From Bacteroidota bacterium (lineage in GTDB: Bacteria; Bacteroidota; Bacteroidia; Bacteroidales; VadinHA17), in the NCBI GenBank assembly GCA_016868515.1, contig VGGM01000068.1, positions 1 to 7,365 on the forward strand: a stretch of DNA of 7,365 nt. Reading direction: 5' to 3'. Under the pieces are notes generated by a model. The model did no database searches. It saw only the letters and a program-made list of their open reading frames with translations, and was not told the DNA's origin. The translations under genes and the position numbers were made by a program. This document shows, in pieces, positions 1-6,540 of this stretch (its first letter is position 1; every line of letters starts with the position of its first letter).

Positions 1-2
1 AT

Positions 3-1685
3 GCCCGCGGACACCGCGATGACGGGGCAGAGTATTCCCAATCGCATATGAAAGTTGTTGACCAGACCGAAGCTGTCGGTCATTCAGTAAGGGCTACATA
101 CATGTACTCGGGTATGGCCGATATGGCTGCGATACTGAATGATGCAAGTTACATTACGGCTATCACCCGTATCTGGGAAGATATTGTCTACAGTAAGATG
201 TATGTTACCGGTGGTATTGGTGCTTCGGGCGGCAACGAAGGTTTTGGCGAGCCTTATCACCTTCCCAATATGTCGGCCTACTGCGAAACCTGTGCATCAA
301 TAGGGAACATTTTTACCAACCACAGGCTGTTCCTTATGCACGGTGAATCGAAGTATTATGATATTGTTGAGAAGACACTCTATAACTCAATGCTATCAGG
401 GGTATCACTTTCCGCTGACAGATTTTTCTATCCCAATCCGCTTGAGTCATACGGCCAGCATGAGAGAAGCGCCTGGTTTGGCTGTGCCTGCTGCCCGTCG
501 AATGTTGCGAGGTTTATTCCTGCCATACCGGGGTATATCTATGCCGCCACCGGTGATGAGCTGTACGTAAATCTGTTTGTTACGAACAGGGCAACAGCAG
601 ACCTTGGAGGTAAGCCGGTAAGCATTACACAGCAGTCTGACTATCCATGGGATGGCAATATTGAAATAATAATCAATGACAACAGTGCAGGAAAGTTTGG
701 TCTTAAGATCAGGATTCCGGGCTGGGCAAGGAATGAAGCTATTCCCGGCGGTCTTTACAATTTTGCCGATGAAAACAGCGAGCCGGCCGTAATAAGAGTC
801 AACGGCATGGAGATAAACCCGGAAATTGAGGAGGGATATGCTGTTATTGATAGAAGGTGGAAGTCCGGAGATAAGGTTCAGATTGTACTGCCCATGCCCG
901 TCAGAATGGTTGCAGCCGACGAACGGGTAAAGGATAACAACGGAAAGGTTGCAATACAGAGAGGCCCGCTTATGTTTTGCGCAGAGGGGCCCGATAACGG
1001 TGAAGGGCATGTTCTTAACTACATTCTTGATATGGATGCTGAATTCTCAACATCCTACGCAGCTGACCTGCTAACGGGAACACAGATTGTGAAGGCCATG
1101 GGCAGGCAGGTGAGGAGAGACCTCGATGACAATATTTCCACCGGCGACGATGAAGAGATTGTTATGATCCCATACCATCTGTGGAATAACAGGGGGCCGG
1201 CCGAGATGATGGTATGGATGCCGGTAACGGTTGAAAATGCAAAGCCAATGCCGGCACCAACGATCGCCTACCGCAGCAAGGTTACCTCAAGCAAGCCTAC
1301 CAGGGCTCTTCAGTCAGTCAGCGATCAGTATGAGCCGGCAAATTCGAATGATCACTCATGGCCATATTATCACTGGTGGCCCACCAATAATACCTGGGAG
1401 TGGATAAGGTATGATTTTGATAAACCTGAAACAGTTTCATCGACAATGGTTTACTGGTTCGATGATGGTCCGTTCGGAGGCTGCAGGATACCCGCAGAAT
1501 GGAGGCTTGAGTACCTTTCGGGTGGAAGCTGGAAACCGGTAGTGCCTGAGGGCGCCGGCTATACAATAACCAAAGACGGGTGGGATACCCTTAAGTTCAG
1601 GCCGGTTAAAACATCAGCCCTGCGCCTTAATGTGAAGCTTCCGGAGAGGCATTCTTCCGGGGTGCATGAATGGGTTGTAAAATAA
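3..1685 (+). CDS. GH127/DUF1680 family beta-L-arabinofuranosidase, N-terminus cut by window edge
   Basis: The frame is open from the first bases of the window, so the ATG at 48 is internal: the residues before it (EYSQSH) and after it (QTEAVGHSVRATYMY) run on as one conserved block of the family. Numbering from that Met, the zinc and catalytic site of GH127 is visible as Glu80 and Cys82 in YCETCA and Cys148-Cys149 in CACCPSN; in the characterised enzyme HypBA1 the equivalent Glu and three Cys bind zinc and one Cys is the nucleophile. A beta-sandwich region follows, and residues about 405-545 form a C-terminal module resembling F5/8 type C (discoidin) carbohydrate-binding domains, ending in SSGVHEWVVK. 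It probably removes L-arabinofuranose from plant glycans or glycoproteins in the periplasm or outside the cell; the signal peptide lies beyond the window. The related family GH146 shares this fold and cannot be excluded. The next gene, a SusC-like receptor, supports a polysaccharide utilization locus. Confidence 0.9.
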   Translation, partial: ARGHRDDGAEYSQSHMKVVDQTEAVGHSVRATYMYSGMADMAAILNDASYITAITRIWEDIVYSKMYVTGGIGASGGNEGFGEPYHLPNMSAYCETCASIGNIFTNHRLFLMHGESKYYDIVEKTLYNSMLSGVSLSADRFFYPNPLESYGQHERSAWFGCACCPSNVARFIPAIPGYIYAATGDELYVNLFVTNRATADLGGKPVSITQQSDYPWDGNIEIIINDNSAGKFGLKIRIPGWARNEAIPGGLYNFADENSEPAVIRVNGMEINPEIEEGYAVIDRRWKSGDKVQIVLPMPVRMVAADERVKDNNGKVAIQRGPLMFCAEGPDNGEGHVLNYILDMDAEFSTSYAADLLTGTQIVKAMGRQVRRDLDDNISTGDDEEIVMIPYHLWNNRGPAEMMVWMPVTVENAKPMPAPTIAYRSKVTSSKPTRALQSVSDQYEPANSNDHSWPYYHWWPTNNTWEWIRYDFDKPETVSSTMVYWFDDGPFGGCRIPAEWRLEYLSGGSWKPVVPEGAGYTITKDGWDTLKFRPVKTSALRLNVKLPERHSSGVHEWVVK

Positions 1686-1953
1686 TTGTAAAGTAAAAGT
1701 TAAGTTGATGATAAAATATTTTGTATTTGTATTTTAATTTTCATATTTTTATAGCCATCAAATGGCAACAAGGGGGGGATTTTTAAAAATAAGTGTAATC
1801 TGAACAATAAAAAGGCGCATAACGTCAAGCATACCTGAGTTCGCGCATTAAGTGTATAAATAACACATAAAATACAACAGATGAGGAAAAATCAAAAACA
1901 ACCAATGCAGAGATTAAGAATCACATTATCACTGTAAACTTAAATCCTATAAG
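1686..1953. other. AT-rich intergenic region before the susC-like gene
   Basis: This 268-base gap carries no gene that I can support. It contains a small perfect hairpin (GCCAT-CAA-ATGGC, 1754-1766), a run of seven G (1772-1778) and a 12-base palindrome ATTTTTAAAAAT (1779-1790). None is a convincing terminator, because the hairpin is not followed directly by a T run. A long leader upstream of susC is normal for polysaccharide utilization loci. I see near matches but no clean TAnnTTTG promoter box, so the receptor's promoter is left unassigned. No Shine-Dalgarno sequence precedes the ATG at 1954, which is usual in Bacteroidetes. Confidence 0.5.
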
Positions 1954-2493
1954 ATGAAACCTGACAAATTCAAGAAAATGCGATTGCCGTTGCTATTGCT
2001 CTTTCTTTCGTGTCTGCATCTTGCAGTGCATGGACAGACAAGGGTAGTAACGGGGACGGTCACCGATGAGACAGGGGCTACCCTGCCTGGTGTGACAGTA
2101 TCGATTCCCGGAACACTCCGCGGAACAAATACCGATTTTGACGGGAAGTACAGCATCGAGGCAAGGGCCGTTGATTCGCTGCAGTTCTCGTTTGTTGGTA
2201 TGGTCACAAAGAAGGTTCTGGTAGGAACCCAGACAGTTATCAACGTTACCCTTGAGGCTGATGTAGCCAGGATCGATGAGGTTGTGGTTGTCGGCTACGG
2301 TGTCCAGAAAAAGGAGTCCGTGGTAGCAGCCATCTCACAGGTATCGGGCGACAGGCTCAGGAACGTAAAAATGGGGGGTAGTGTTGAGAACACACTTCAG
2401 GGTAACCTGCCGGGTCTGACAGTTATCATGCAGGACCCGACGCCGGGTGAAGAGTCGAACTCCATAACCCTTCAGATCGGAATATGCAATTGA
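1954..2493 (+). CDS. SusC/RagA-type TonB-dependent receptor, N-terminal fragment only
   Basis: This is the start of an outer-membrane, TonB-dependent glycan importer that normally works with a SusD lipoprotein. Residues 1-27 are a signal peptide (basic start, LPLLLLFLSCLHLAV core, likely cut near HG-QT); Met9 at 1978 is a possible alternative start. Residues about 30-100 are the carboxypeptidase-D-like beta-sandwich (VTGTVTDETGATLPGVTV, DFDGKYSI). A TonB-box-like segment EVVVVGYG is at 109-116, and the plug domain begins after it with NLPGLTVIMQDPTPGEE at 151-167. Similarity ends at LQI (Ile175). The family continues with Arg-Gly and then some 800 or more residues of plug and barrel; here the frame reads GICN and stops. 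No barrel and no susD follow, so the product cannot transport. The next bases belong to another gene in another frame, which makes this a deletion or assembly junction and not a simple nonsense mutation. Confidence 0.88.
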   Translation: MKPDKFKKMRLPLLLLFLSCLHLAVHGQTRVVTGTVTDETGATLPGVTVSIPGTLRGTNTDFDGKYSIEARAVDSLQFSFVGMVTKKVLVGTQTVINVTLEADVARIDEVVVVGYGVQKKESVVAAISQVSGDRLRNVKMGGSVENTLQGNLPGLTVIMQDPTPGEESNSITLQIGICN

Positions 2494-3454
2494 CCGTACC
2501 GCTTTCGAATCGTCGTACGCCTTTGCAAAGTACGGAACCCTCAATGAGATGAAACCCGACAAGAACCTGTGGTTCGACAAGAACGACAGCGTGTGGTATT
2601 CGCACCCCGTTGTGCGCAGGGAAGATTCACGCGCATTTATGGAAAGGCAGCACTACGCAGGTCTTGCGGTAAGGGGCTGGCTGGAACCGAAATATTTCCT
2701 TATGGGAAGCGACTGGACGGCGAGTTCCGATAACCACAGCCTGAGCTACATGGCCAAGATGGGGGGATGGGCGATACTTGACTATGGTATCAATTTCTCG
2801 GAAAAGCCATATGACTGGCTGCAACTCGGTTATGCATCATACCTCAGCTCATGGGCACTGATGAACACCGGAACCCCCGAGTCTGATTATGGTTTCTGGG
2901 CCCCGGGCAAAAAGAATGACGGGGCAATGGGCTGGGCCTTTATGGAGCAGAAGCAGGGCAACGCGTGGATAAGGAAGACTGTCGACAGGGGATCGTGGTT
3001 CTATGACGGCGAGGCCGACCTCGGACTGGGAGCCACATTCAGGATGGCAGCCACGGTTCTGACCGACGACCCGCTTTTCGGATGGATAGCCCTTGGAGGA
3101 ACACTCCGTGAGGACAGGAAGGCTTATTATGTCAATCCGCGCGATGGTGTACGCAATCGGTTCTCAATCGCAACCTCAGACAGGCGGTTTACTGCCGAGC
3201 TGGCCAGAGACGGTTTCAGCCGCGAAGGTGAGATTGTGGTTGGCAAGGATATGAAGAGCGTTACCTTTACCATTGAAAACCGCACCGGCGACAACCATAA
3301 AACAAAGATTTTCTTCTTTGTGAAGCCGGGTGAGAATGTTAAGGTAAAGGCGGGAGGAAAGACAATTCCGGTTACCAGGACAAGTGAGAGGGAGCTGGAA
3401 TGTGATGTTCCGGTAACCATGAAGGGTGGTAAGGTGACCATCCAGATAATATAA
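2480..3454 (+). CDS. C-terminal fragment of a large secreted enzyme-like protein, probably DUF5695 type
   Basis: The frame is open from 2468, and protein-like sequence (YAIDRTAFESSYAFAKYG) precedes the ATG at 2549. That ATG lies inside a continuous segment (GTLNEMKPDK), has no ribosome binding site and is not a real start. About 195 residues from 2549 are rich in Trp, Gly and aromatic residues (GWLEPKYFLMGSDW, YDWLQLGYASYLSSW, RGSWFYDGEADLGLG), as in alpha/alpha-toroid carbohydrate-active proteins. The last ~105 residues are a beta-rich domain (RFSIATSDRRFTAELARDG to KVTIQII). I recognise this as similar to Bacteroidetes proteins annotated DUF5695, from memory and not from a search; no enzymatic activity is assigned. 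The N-terminal half, including any signal peptide, is missing because the sequence is joined directly to a truncated susC. The neighbourhood suggests a role in glycan breakdown. The 3' end is intact and is followed by a terminator. Confidence 0.7.
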   Translation, partial: EYAIDRTAFESSYAFAKYGTLNEMKPDKNLWFDKNDSVWYSHPVVRREDSRAFMERQHYAGLAVRGWLEPKYFLMGSDWTASSDNHSLSYMAKMGGWAILDYGINFSEKPYDWLQLGYASYLSSWALMNTGTPESDYGFWAPGKKNDGAMGWAFMEQKQGNAWIRKTVDRGSWFYDGEADLGLGATFRMAATVLTDDPLFGWIALGGTLREDRKAYYVNPRDGVRNRFSIATSDRRFTAELARDGFSREGEIVVGKDMKSVTFTIENRTGDNHKTKIFFFVKPGENVKVKAGGKTIPVTRTSERELECDVPVTMKGGKVTIQII

Positions 3455-3475
3455 ACCGGTATCGGGTTAAGGAGG

Positions 3476-3505
3476 GAGGCTGGACGGCAACGGCCAGCCT
3501 CTTTT
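3476..3505 (+). terminator. Rho-independent terminator after the DUF5695-like gene
   Basis: A perfect 8-base stem, GAGGCTGG (3476-3483) pairing with CCAGCCTC (3494-3501), encloses a short loop and is followed by TTTT (3502-3505). It begins 21 bases after the stop codon at 3454. It should end the polysaccharide-utilization transcript, leaving galM to its own promoter. Confidence 0.75.
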
Positions 3506-3531
3506 CCGGTTCCGGAAACAGGCAGAAATGG

Positions 3532-3563
3532 TTAGGTTAACAAACCCTTAAAGGTTATATTTG
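3532..3563 (+). promoter_or_regulatory. Bacteroidetes-type promoter of galM
   Basis: TATATTTG at 3556-3563 matches the Bacteroidetes -7 consensus TAnnTTTG exactly. A weak -33 candidate, TTAG (against TTTG), sits at 3532-3535 with a 20-base spacer. Transcription would start near 3567, giving a leader of only about 13 bases before the ATG at 3580. Its position just after a terminator supports the assignment. There is no Shine-Dalgarno sequence. Confidence 0.6.
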
Positions 3564-3579
3564 CAAAAAACAGAATAAT

Positions 3580-4704
3580 ATGAAGAATACAGGTTTAACA
3601 GTTTTTGCAGCAGCACTTGTTCTGATTTCAGGACTGACCGCATGTAACAATGTAAAGACAAAGGATATGGTGAAGTCAGAACCCTTCGGGGAGTTCAAAG
3701 GGAGTGAAGTGTCACTTTTCACGCTTACTAACAGTGCCGGAAACGTGCTTAAGCTCACAAATTACGGTGCTACAATAGTTTATATTGAGGTTCCCGACCG
3801 CAACGGCGAAAAGGAGAATGTAACGTTCGGTTATGAGACGCTCGAGGGGTACATAAACGGCGATCCCTATTTCGGTTCAGTGGTGGGCCGATATGCTAAC
3901 CGCATAGGTCAGGGTAGATTCACCCTCGACGGAGTTGAGTACAGCCTGTCGCTCAATAACGGTCCCAATACACTTCACGGCGGTCCCGGCGGATGGCACA
4001 GTGTTGTATGGGATGCAGAGATCGTTACAGGTGCAAACTCGGTTAAATTCACCTATAACAGTCCCGATATGGAAGAGGGTTACCCCGGCAACATGGAGGC
4101 ATCGGTCGTTTACACCTGGACCGACAGCAACGAGATTATGATGGAGTATACAGTAACAACTGACAAGAAGAGTGTGATCAATATCACCAACCATGCCTAT
4201 TTCAACCTTCATGGTGCCGGCACAGGTGATATTCTTGACCACCAGCTTACCATCAATGCACAGGCTTTCACACCTGTTGACTCAACGCTGATACCCACGG
4301 GTGAGATAAGGCCGGTTGCCGGTACCCCGTTCGATTTCACAACCCCGCGCCTGATAGGTGAAAGGATTGGCGAGCAGGACGAACAGCTGCTGCTTGGCGG
4401 AGGTTATGACCACAACTTTGTGCTTGACAAGTCGCAGCCGGTTGCAGCCACTGTTTACGAACCGGTTTCAGGAAGGGTGCTCGAGGTGGTAACCGATTTG
4501 CCTGGCGTTCAGTTCTATTGCGGAAACTTCCTCGATGGAACACAAACAGGACACGGAGGATTGAAGTATGAGTACAGAAGCGGACTATGTCTTGAGACAC
4601 AGTTCTTCCCCGACAGTCCGAATAAACCCGATTTCCCGCCGGCGATAATTGAGCCGGGGAAAGAGTTTAAAACCAAGACGGTTTACAGGTTTTCGGTAAA
4701 ATAG
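3580..4704 (+). CDS. galM: Aldose 1-epimerase (galactose mutarotase), lipoprotein
   Basis: It interconverts the alpha and beta anomers of free aldoses such as galactose, glucose or arabinose. The 374-residue length is normal for the family plus a lipoprotein signal: residues 1-21 are a signal peptide with lipobox LTAC, Cys22 being the lipidation site, so the enzyme is exported and membrane-anchored. The five residues known from Lactococcus GalM are all present with near-identical spacing: Arg108 (YANRIG), His133 (NTLHGG), His205 (ITNHAYFNL), Asp277 (GGYDHNF) and Glu339 (LCLETQFFPDSPN). The C-terminus (KTVYRFSVK) is the usual family ending, so the gene looks complete. It has its own promoter and follows a terminator. 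Next to arabinofuranosidase and susC genes it probably equilibrates sugars released outside the cytoplasm; the exact sugar is not determined by sequence. Directly after its stop comes a foreign gene tail. Confidence 0.95.
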   Translation: MKNTGLTVFAAALVLISGLTACNNVKTKDMVKSEPFGEFKGSEVSLFTLTNSAGNVLKLTNYGATIVYIEVPDRNGEKENVTFGYETLEGYINGDPYFGSVVGRYANRIGQGRFTLDGVEYSLSLNNGPNTLHGGPGGWHSVVWDAEIVTGANSVKFTYNSPDMEEGYPGNMEASVVYTWTDSNEIMMEYTVTTDKKSVINITNHAYFNLHGAGTGDILDHQLTINAQAFTPVDSTLIPTGEIRPVAGTPFDFTTPRLIGERIGEQDEQLLLGGGYDHNFVLDKSQPVAATVYEPVSGRVLEVVTDLPGVQFYCGNFLDGTQTGHGGLKYEYRSGLCLETQFFPDSPNKPDFPPAIIEPGKEFKTKTVYRFSVK

Positions 4705-4887
4705 ACTCTATTGTTCCATGGCCATGACCATTCGGCCAGGGCTTATGAATGGGAGGGAATACCGGTATTCAGCGCTGGTTCGCCACAGCGCGGAACACGT
4801 ACCGGAAATTTCCTGTATGTAACTACCGGGAAGGAGACAATGAGAGTGTTTGTTGTTGATAATAAGACAATTAGATTACTGGGTTAG
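4705..4887 (+). pseudogene. C-terminal remnant of a calcineurin-like metallophosphoesterase
   Basis: Immediately after the galM stop, and in the same frame, about 60 codons read as clear protein: TLLFHGHDHSARAYEWEG, then IPVFSAGSPQRGTRTGNFL, ending at a TAG at 4885. HGHDHS (4717-4734) is the conserved Gly-His-x-His motif near the end of calcineurin-type metallophosphoesterases, whose last His residues bind the dinuclear metal centre; the following GIPVFSAGS strand is also typical. There is no usable start codon upstream of the motif, and the first ~250 residues, with the Asp and Asn metal ligands, are absent, so the piece cannot be active. The remnant has no stop or frameshift within it, so it is recent or an assembly join. 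It is too short and startless to be found by ordinary gene prediction. Confidence 0.8.
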
Positions 4888-4915
4888 GTTTTTACGAATT
4901 TTTTCCATTAAATAG

Positions 4916-4946
4916 TTGCACTATTCCCGAATTTATTCTAACTTCG
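4916..4946 (+). promoter_or_regulatory. Bacteroidetes-type promoter upstream of a putative small RNA
   Basis: TTG at 4916-4918 is followed after 20 bases by TAACTTCG at 4939-4946, which differs from TAnnTTTG at one position. The spacing suits the -33/-7 arrangement. The expected transcription start is near 4950. No coding start is found for about 240 bases downstream, and a strong terminator lies in between. Confidence 0.5.
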
Positions 4947-4949
4947 TAG

Positions 4950-5083
4950 TGGAATTATAAGTGTAAAAAACACAATTAAATTTACAGGTTCATTAAAAAG
5001 CAAGTCTTTTCATTTAGGTTAGATTTATTTGGGTTTAGTTGTGAGGGAGTGATCATCGGGGGAGGATTGCTCCCTCTTCTTTT
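4950..5083 (+). ncRNA. Putative small noncoding RNA (~134 nt)
   Basis: A promoter-like site (4916-4946) and an intrinsic terminator (5043-5083) bracket a stretch without a credible reading frame. Inside, GTGT-AAAAA-ACAC (4961-4973) can form a short hairpin, and the rest is AT-rich. I do not recognise the RNA as a known family. It could instead be a terminated leader of the downstream methyltransferase gene, with the terminator acting as an attenuator, or just the end of the metallophosphoesterase transcript. No expression evidence is available. Confidence 0.35.
5043..5083 (+). terminator. Strong Rho-independent terminator
   Basis: A 12-base-pair stem with two G-U pairs, GAGGGAGTGATC (5043-5054) against GATTGCTCCCTC (5065-5076), has a 10-base G-rich loop and is followed by TTCTTTT (5077-5083). 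It separates the metallophosphoesterase remnant or putative small RNA from the methyltransferase gene. The roughly 105 bases from 5084 to 5188 hold nothing else I can assign. Confidence 0.75.
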
Positions 5084-5188
5084 CGGGCGGTGCCGGTCAG
5101 CATAACGATATTCAGGATACCGGTAACGAAGAGGTGAAGTTTGCCTTTTGCGGTAACTTGATTATCATTGCATAATAATCGGGTTGCC

Positions 5189-6292
5189 ATGCACGATAAG
5201 TTTCCGAATGAATTTACGGCGAGGGTCGCCGGGCAGGGGTACATTGAGAGTGAATCCCTCCTGGCGGCCCTTGCCGCTGAATCGCCGGTGTCGGTGCGTA
5301 TCAACAGGGCCAAGTGGGCAGGGGCGCCGGCAGGAGCAACCCCGGTGCCGTGGTGCGGTTCGGGCTACTGGCTTCCGGCCAGACCGGTGTTCACCATCGA
5401 TCCGCTCTTCCAGGCAGGTTGCTACTATGTGCAGGAGGCTTCCGGAATGTTTCTTGAGCAGGCTGTGAGGCATACCGGTTGTGATGCACCGGGGTTGCGC
5501 ATACTCGACCTTTGCGCCGCACCGGGGGGCAAGGCAACCCACCTGGCCTCGCTGGCCGGCCCCGGATCAATGGTTATTGCAAATGAGGTTATCAGAAGCA
5601 GGGCCTCAGTGCTGGCTGCCAACATTACCCGGTGGGGAACCGGCAACACTATTGTTACATGCAGCGACCCGTCGGCATTCGGAAAACTCGAAGGTTATTT
5701 CGATATGATTCTGGCTGACGCCCCCTGCTCGGGCGAGGGGATGTTCAGGGATGAGGTGGCGCGGCGTGAATGGAGCACTTCGAACTGTGACCTTTGCGCA
5801 GGAAGGCAGAGGCGTATCCTAAGCAGCGTTTGGCCGGCACTGAAGAGGAGAGGTGTACTGGTGTACTCAACCTGCACCTTCAATCCGGCCGAGAACGAAG
5901 AGGTCACCGACTGGATGATGAAAAGCTTTTACTGTTCAGCCGATCTGCCGCCGGTTACCGGTTTCGATGGCATTACTGTGGTGCCGGGTGGTTCGGGCAC
6001 CGCAGGCTACGGCTTCTATCCGGGCAAAGTAAGGGGAGAGGGGCTCTTTATGTCGGTGCTCCGCAGAAACGACGGCACAGCGGGTTCCCCGGAATTCAGC
6101 AGCAGGGATGGCACCGTACGCCGGCTGGCAGGAAACCTGTTGGCGGAGGCCGCGAGGCTGGCCGGAGCCGGGGCTGAAAGGCTGGTGATGACCAGCGACA
6201 CCAGTGGCTTTCTTCACAGCTCGGTATTGTATCGGCCGGAGTACCTCTTTTCTCAATGGCAGGCAGCGATATCATACCCCGGCACGCGCTAG
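5189..6292 (+). CDS. rsmF: RsmF/NOP2/Sun family 16S rRNA m5C methyltransferase, frameshifted; N-terminal and catalytic part
   Basis: It transfers a methyl group from S-adenosylmethionine to C5 of a cytosine in 16S rRNA in the cytoplasm (C1407 in E. coli for RsmF). Numbering from the ATG at 5189, motif I DLCAAPGGK is at 107-115, motif IV DAPCSGEGMF carries Cys180 (product release), and motif VI STCTFNPAENEE carries Cys229, the usual catalytic nucleophile. An in-frame TTG at 5168 could also start translation, but ATG 5189 better fits the family N-terminus (FPNEFTARV). Similarity to the family holds to about 6190, residue ~334 (GAERLVMTSD). After that this frame (GFLHSSVLYRPEYLFSQW) is out-of-frame sequence and stops at 6292. 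The missing C-terminal domain continues in the frame one base back. Restoring one base gives a normal 450-residue protein ending at 6540. The cause is a one-base deletion or a sequencing error. Confidence 0.88.
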   Translation: MHDKFPNEFTARVAGQGYIESESLLAALAAESPVSVRINRAKWAGAPAGATPVPWCGSGYWLPARPVFTIDPLFQAGCYYVQEASGMFLEQAVRHTGCDAPGLRILDLCAAPGGKATHLASLAGPGSMVIANEVIRSRASVLAANITRWGTGNTIVTCSDPSAFGKLEGYFDMILADAPCSGEGMFRDEVARREWSTSNCDLCAGRQRRILSSVWPALKRRGVLVYSTCTFNPAENEEVTDWMMKSFYCSADLPPVTGFDGITVVPGGSGTAGYGFYPGKVRGEGLFMSVLRRNDGTAGSPEFSSRDGTVRRLAGNLLAEAARLAGAGAERLVMTSDTSGFLHSSVLYRPEYLFSQWQAAISYPGTR

Positions 6293-6540
6293 CGTTATAT
6301 ACCGGACTAAAGCGCGGAGAGTACCCCGAAGCCGGGGCCGGTGCATCTGAAGCGATAAAATTTATGAGAAGGGAATCAGATACCGGCATCAGAGCTTCCG
6401 CTGCAGGCTGGAACCTGGTAGTCCACCGGGGTGTACCACTTGGGTTTATCAAGAATCTGGGCCGAAGGCTAAATAACTATTTCCCGGTTGAGTGGCGCAT
6501 AAGGATGGATGCCGGCGGCGCTGCAGGCGGGATACTATGA
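6202..6540 (+). CDS. rsmF: C-terminal domain of the frameshifted RsmF-type methyltransferase
   Basis: In the frame shifted by one base, residues from 6202 read QWLSSQLGIVSAGVPLF, then GSDIIPRHALALYTGL, AIKFMRRE, GWNLVVHRGVPLGFIKNLG and NNYFPVEWRIR. This is the PUA-like RNA-binding tail of bacterial RsmF proteins, with its typical order and ending. The ATG at 6256 lies within the conserved block (LFSMAGSDIIP), so a separate 94-residue gene starting there is an artefact of the frameshift. This frame is closed by a TGA at 6175-6177, which limits the shift to about 6178-6204. If the frameshift is real, the enzyme loses its RNA-binding domain and is probably inactive. Confidence 0.85.
   Translation, partial: QWLSSQLGIVSAGVPLFSMAGSDIIPRHALALYTGLKRGEYPEAGAGASEAIKFMRRESDTGIRASAAGWNLVVHRGVPLGFIKNLGRRLNNYFPVEWRIRMDAGGAAGGIL

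Noticed and set aside
447..1010. Long antisense open frame of 187 codons inside the GH127 gene.
   Set aside because: It shows no family features and lies opposite strongly conserved GH127 coding sequence; it is a shadow.
1954..2563. The peptide MKPDK occurs at the start of both the SusC fragment (1954) and the open frame at 2549, suggesting a duplication.
   Set aside because: The match is only about 14 bases. The second copy lies inside continuous protein sequence of another family, and flanking residues do not match, so it is chance.
4717..4726. Perfect 10-base palindrome CATGGCCATG as a possible operator.
   Set aside because: It is fully explained by the codons for the His-Gly-His-Asp metal motif in the metallophosphoesterase remnant.
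4702..4887. Stop-codon readthrough producing a GalM-metallophosphoesterase fusion, because both are in the same frame.
   Set aside because: GalM ends at its normal family C-terminus, and the appended piece lacks most of the phosphoesterase catalytic domain; a shared frame has a one-in-three chance.
5056..5175. An open stretch of about 40 codons on the + strand between the terminator and rsmF, and an antisense open frame at 5053-5313.
   Set aside because: Neither has a credible start or recognisable motifs. The first overlaps the terminator stem and the second mostly mirrors rsmF.
6256..6540. An independent small gene starting at ATG 6256.
   Set aside because: Its sequence is the conserved C-terminal domain of RsmF, and the block of similarity extends upstream of the ATG, so it is the displaced end of the same gene.
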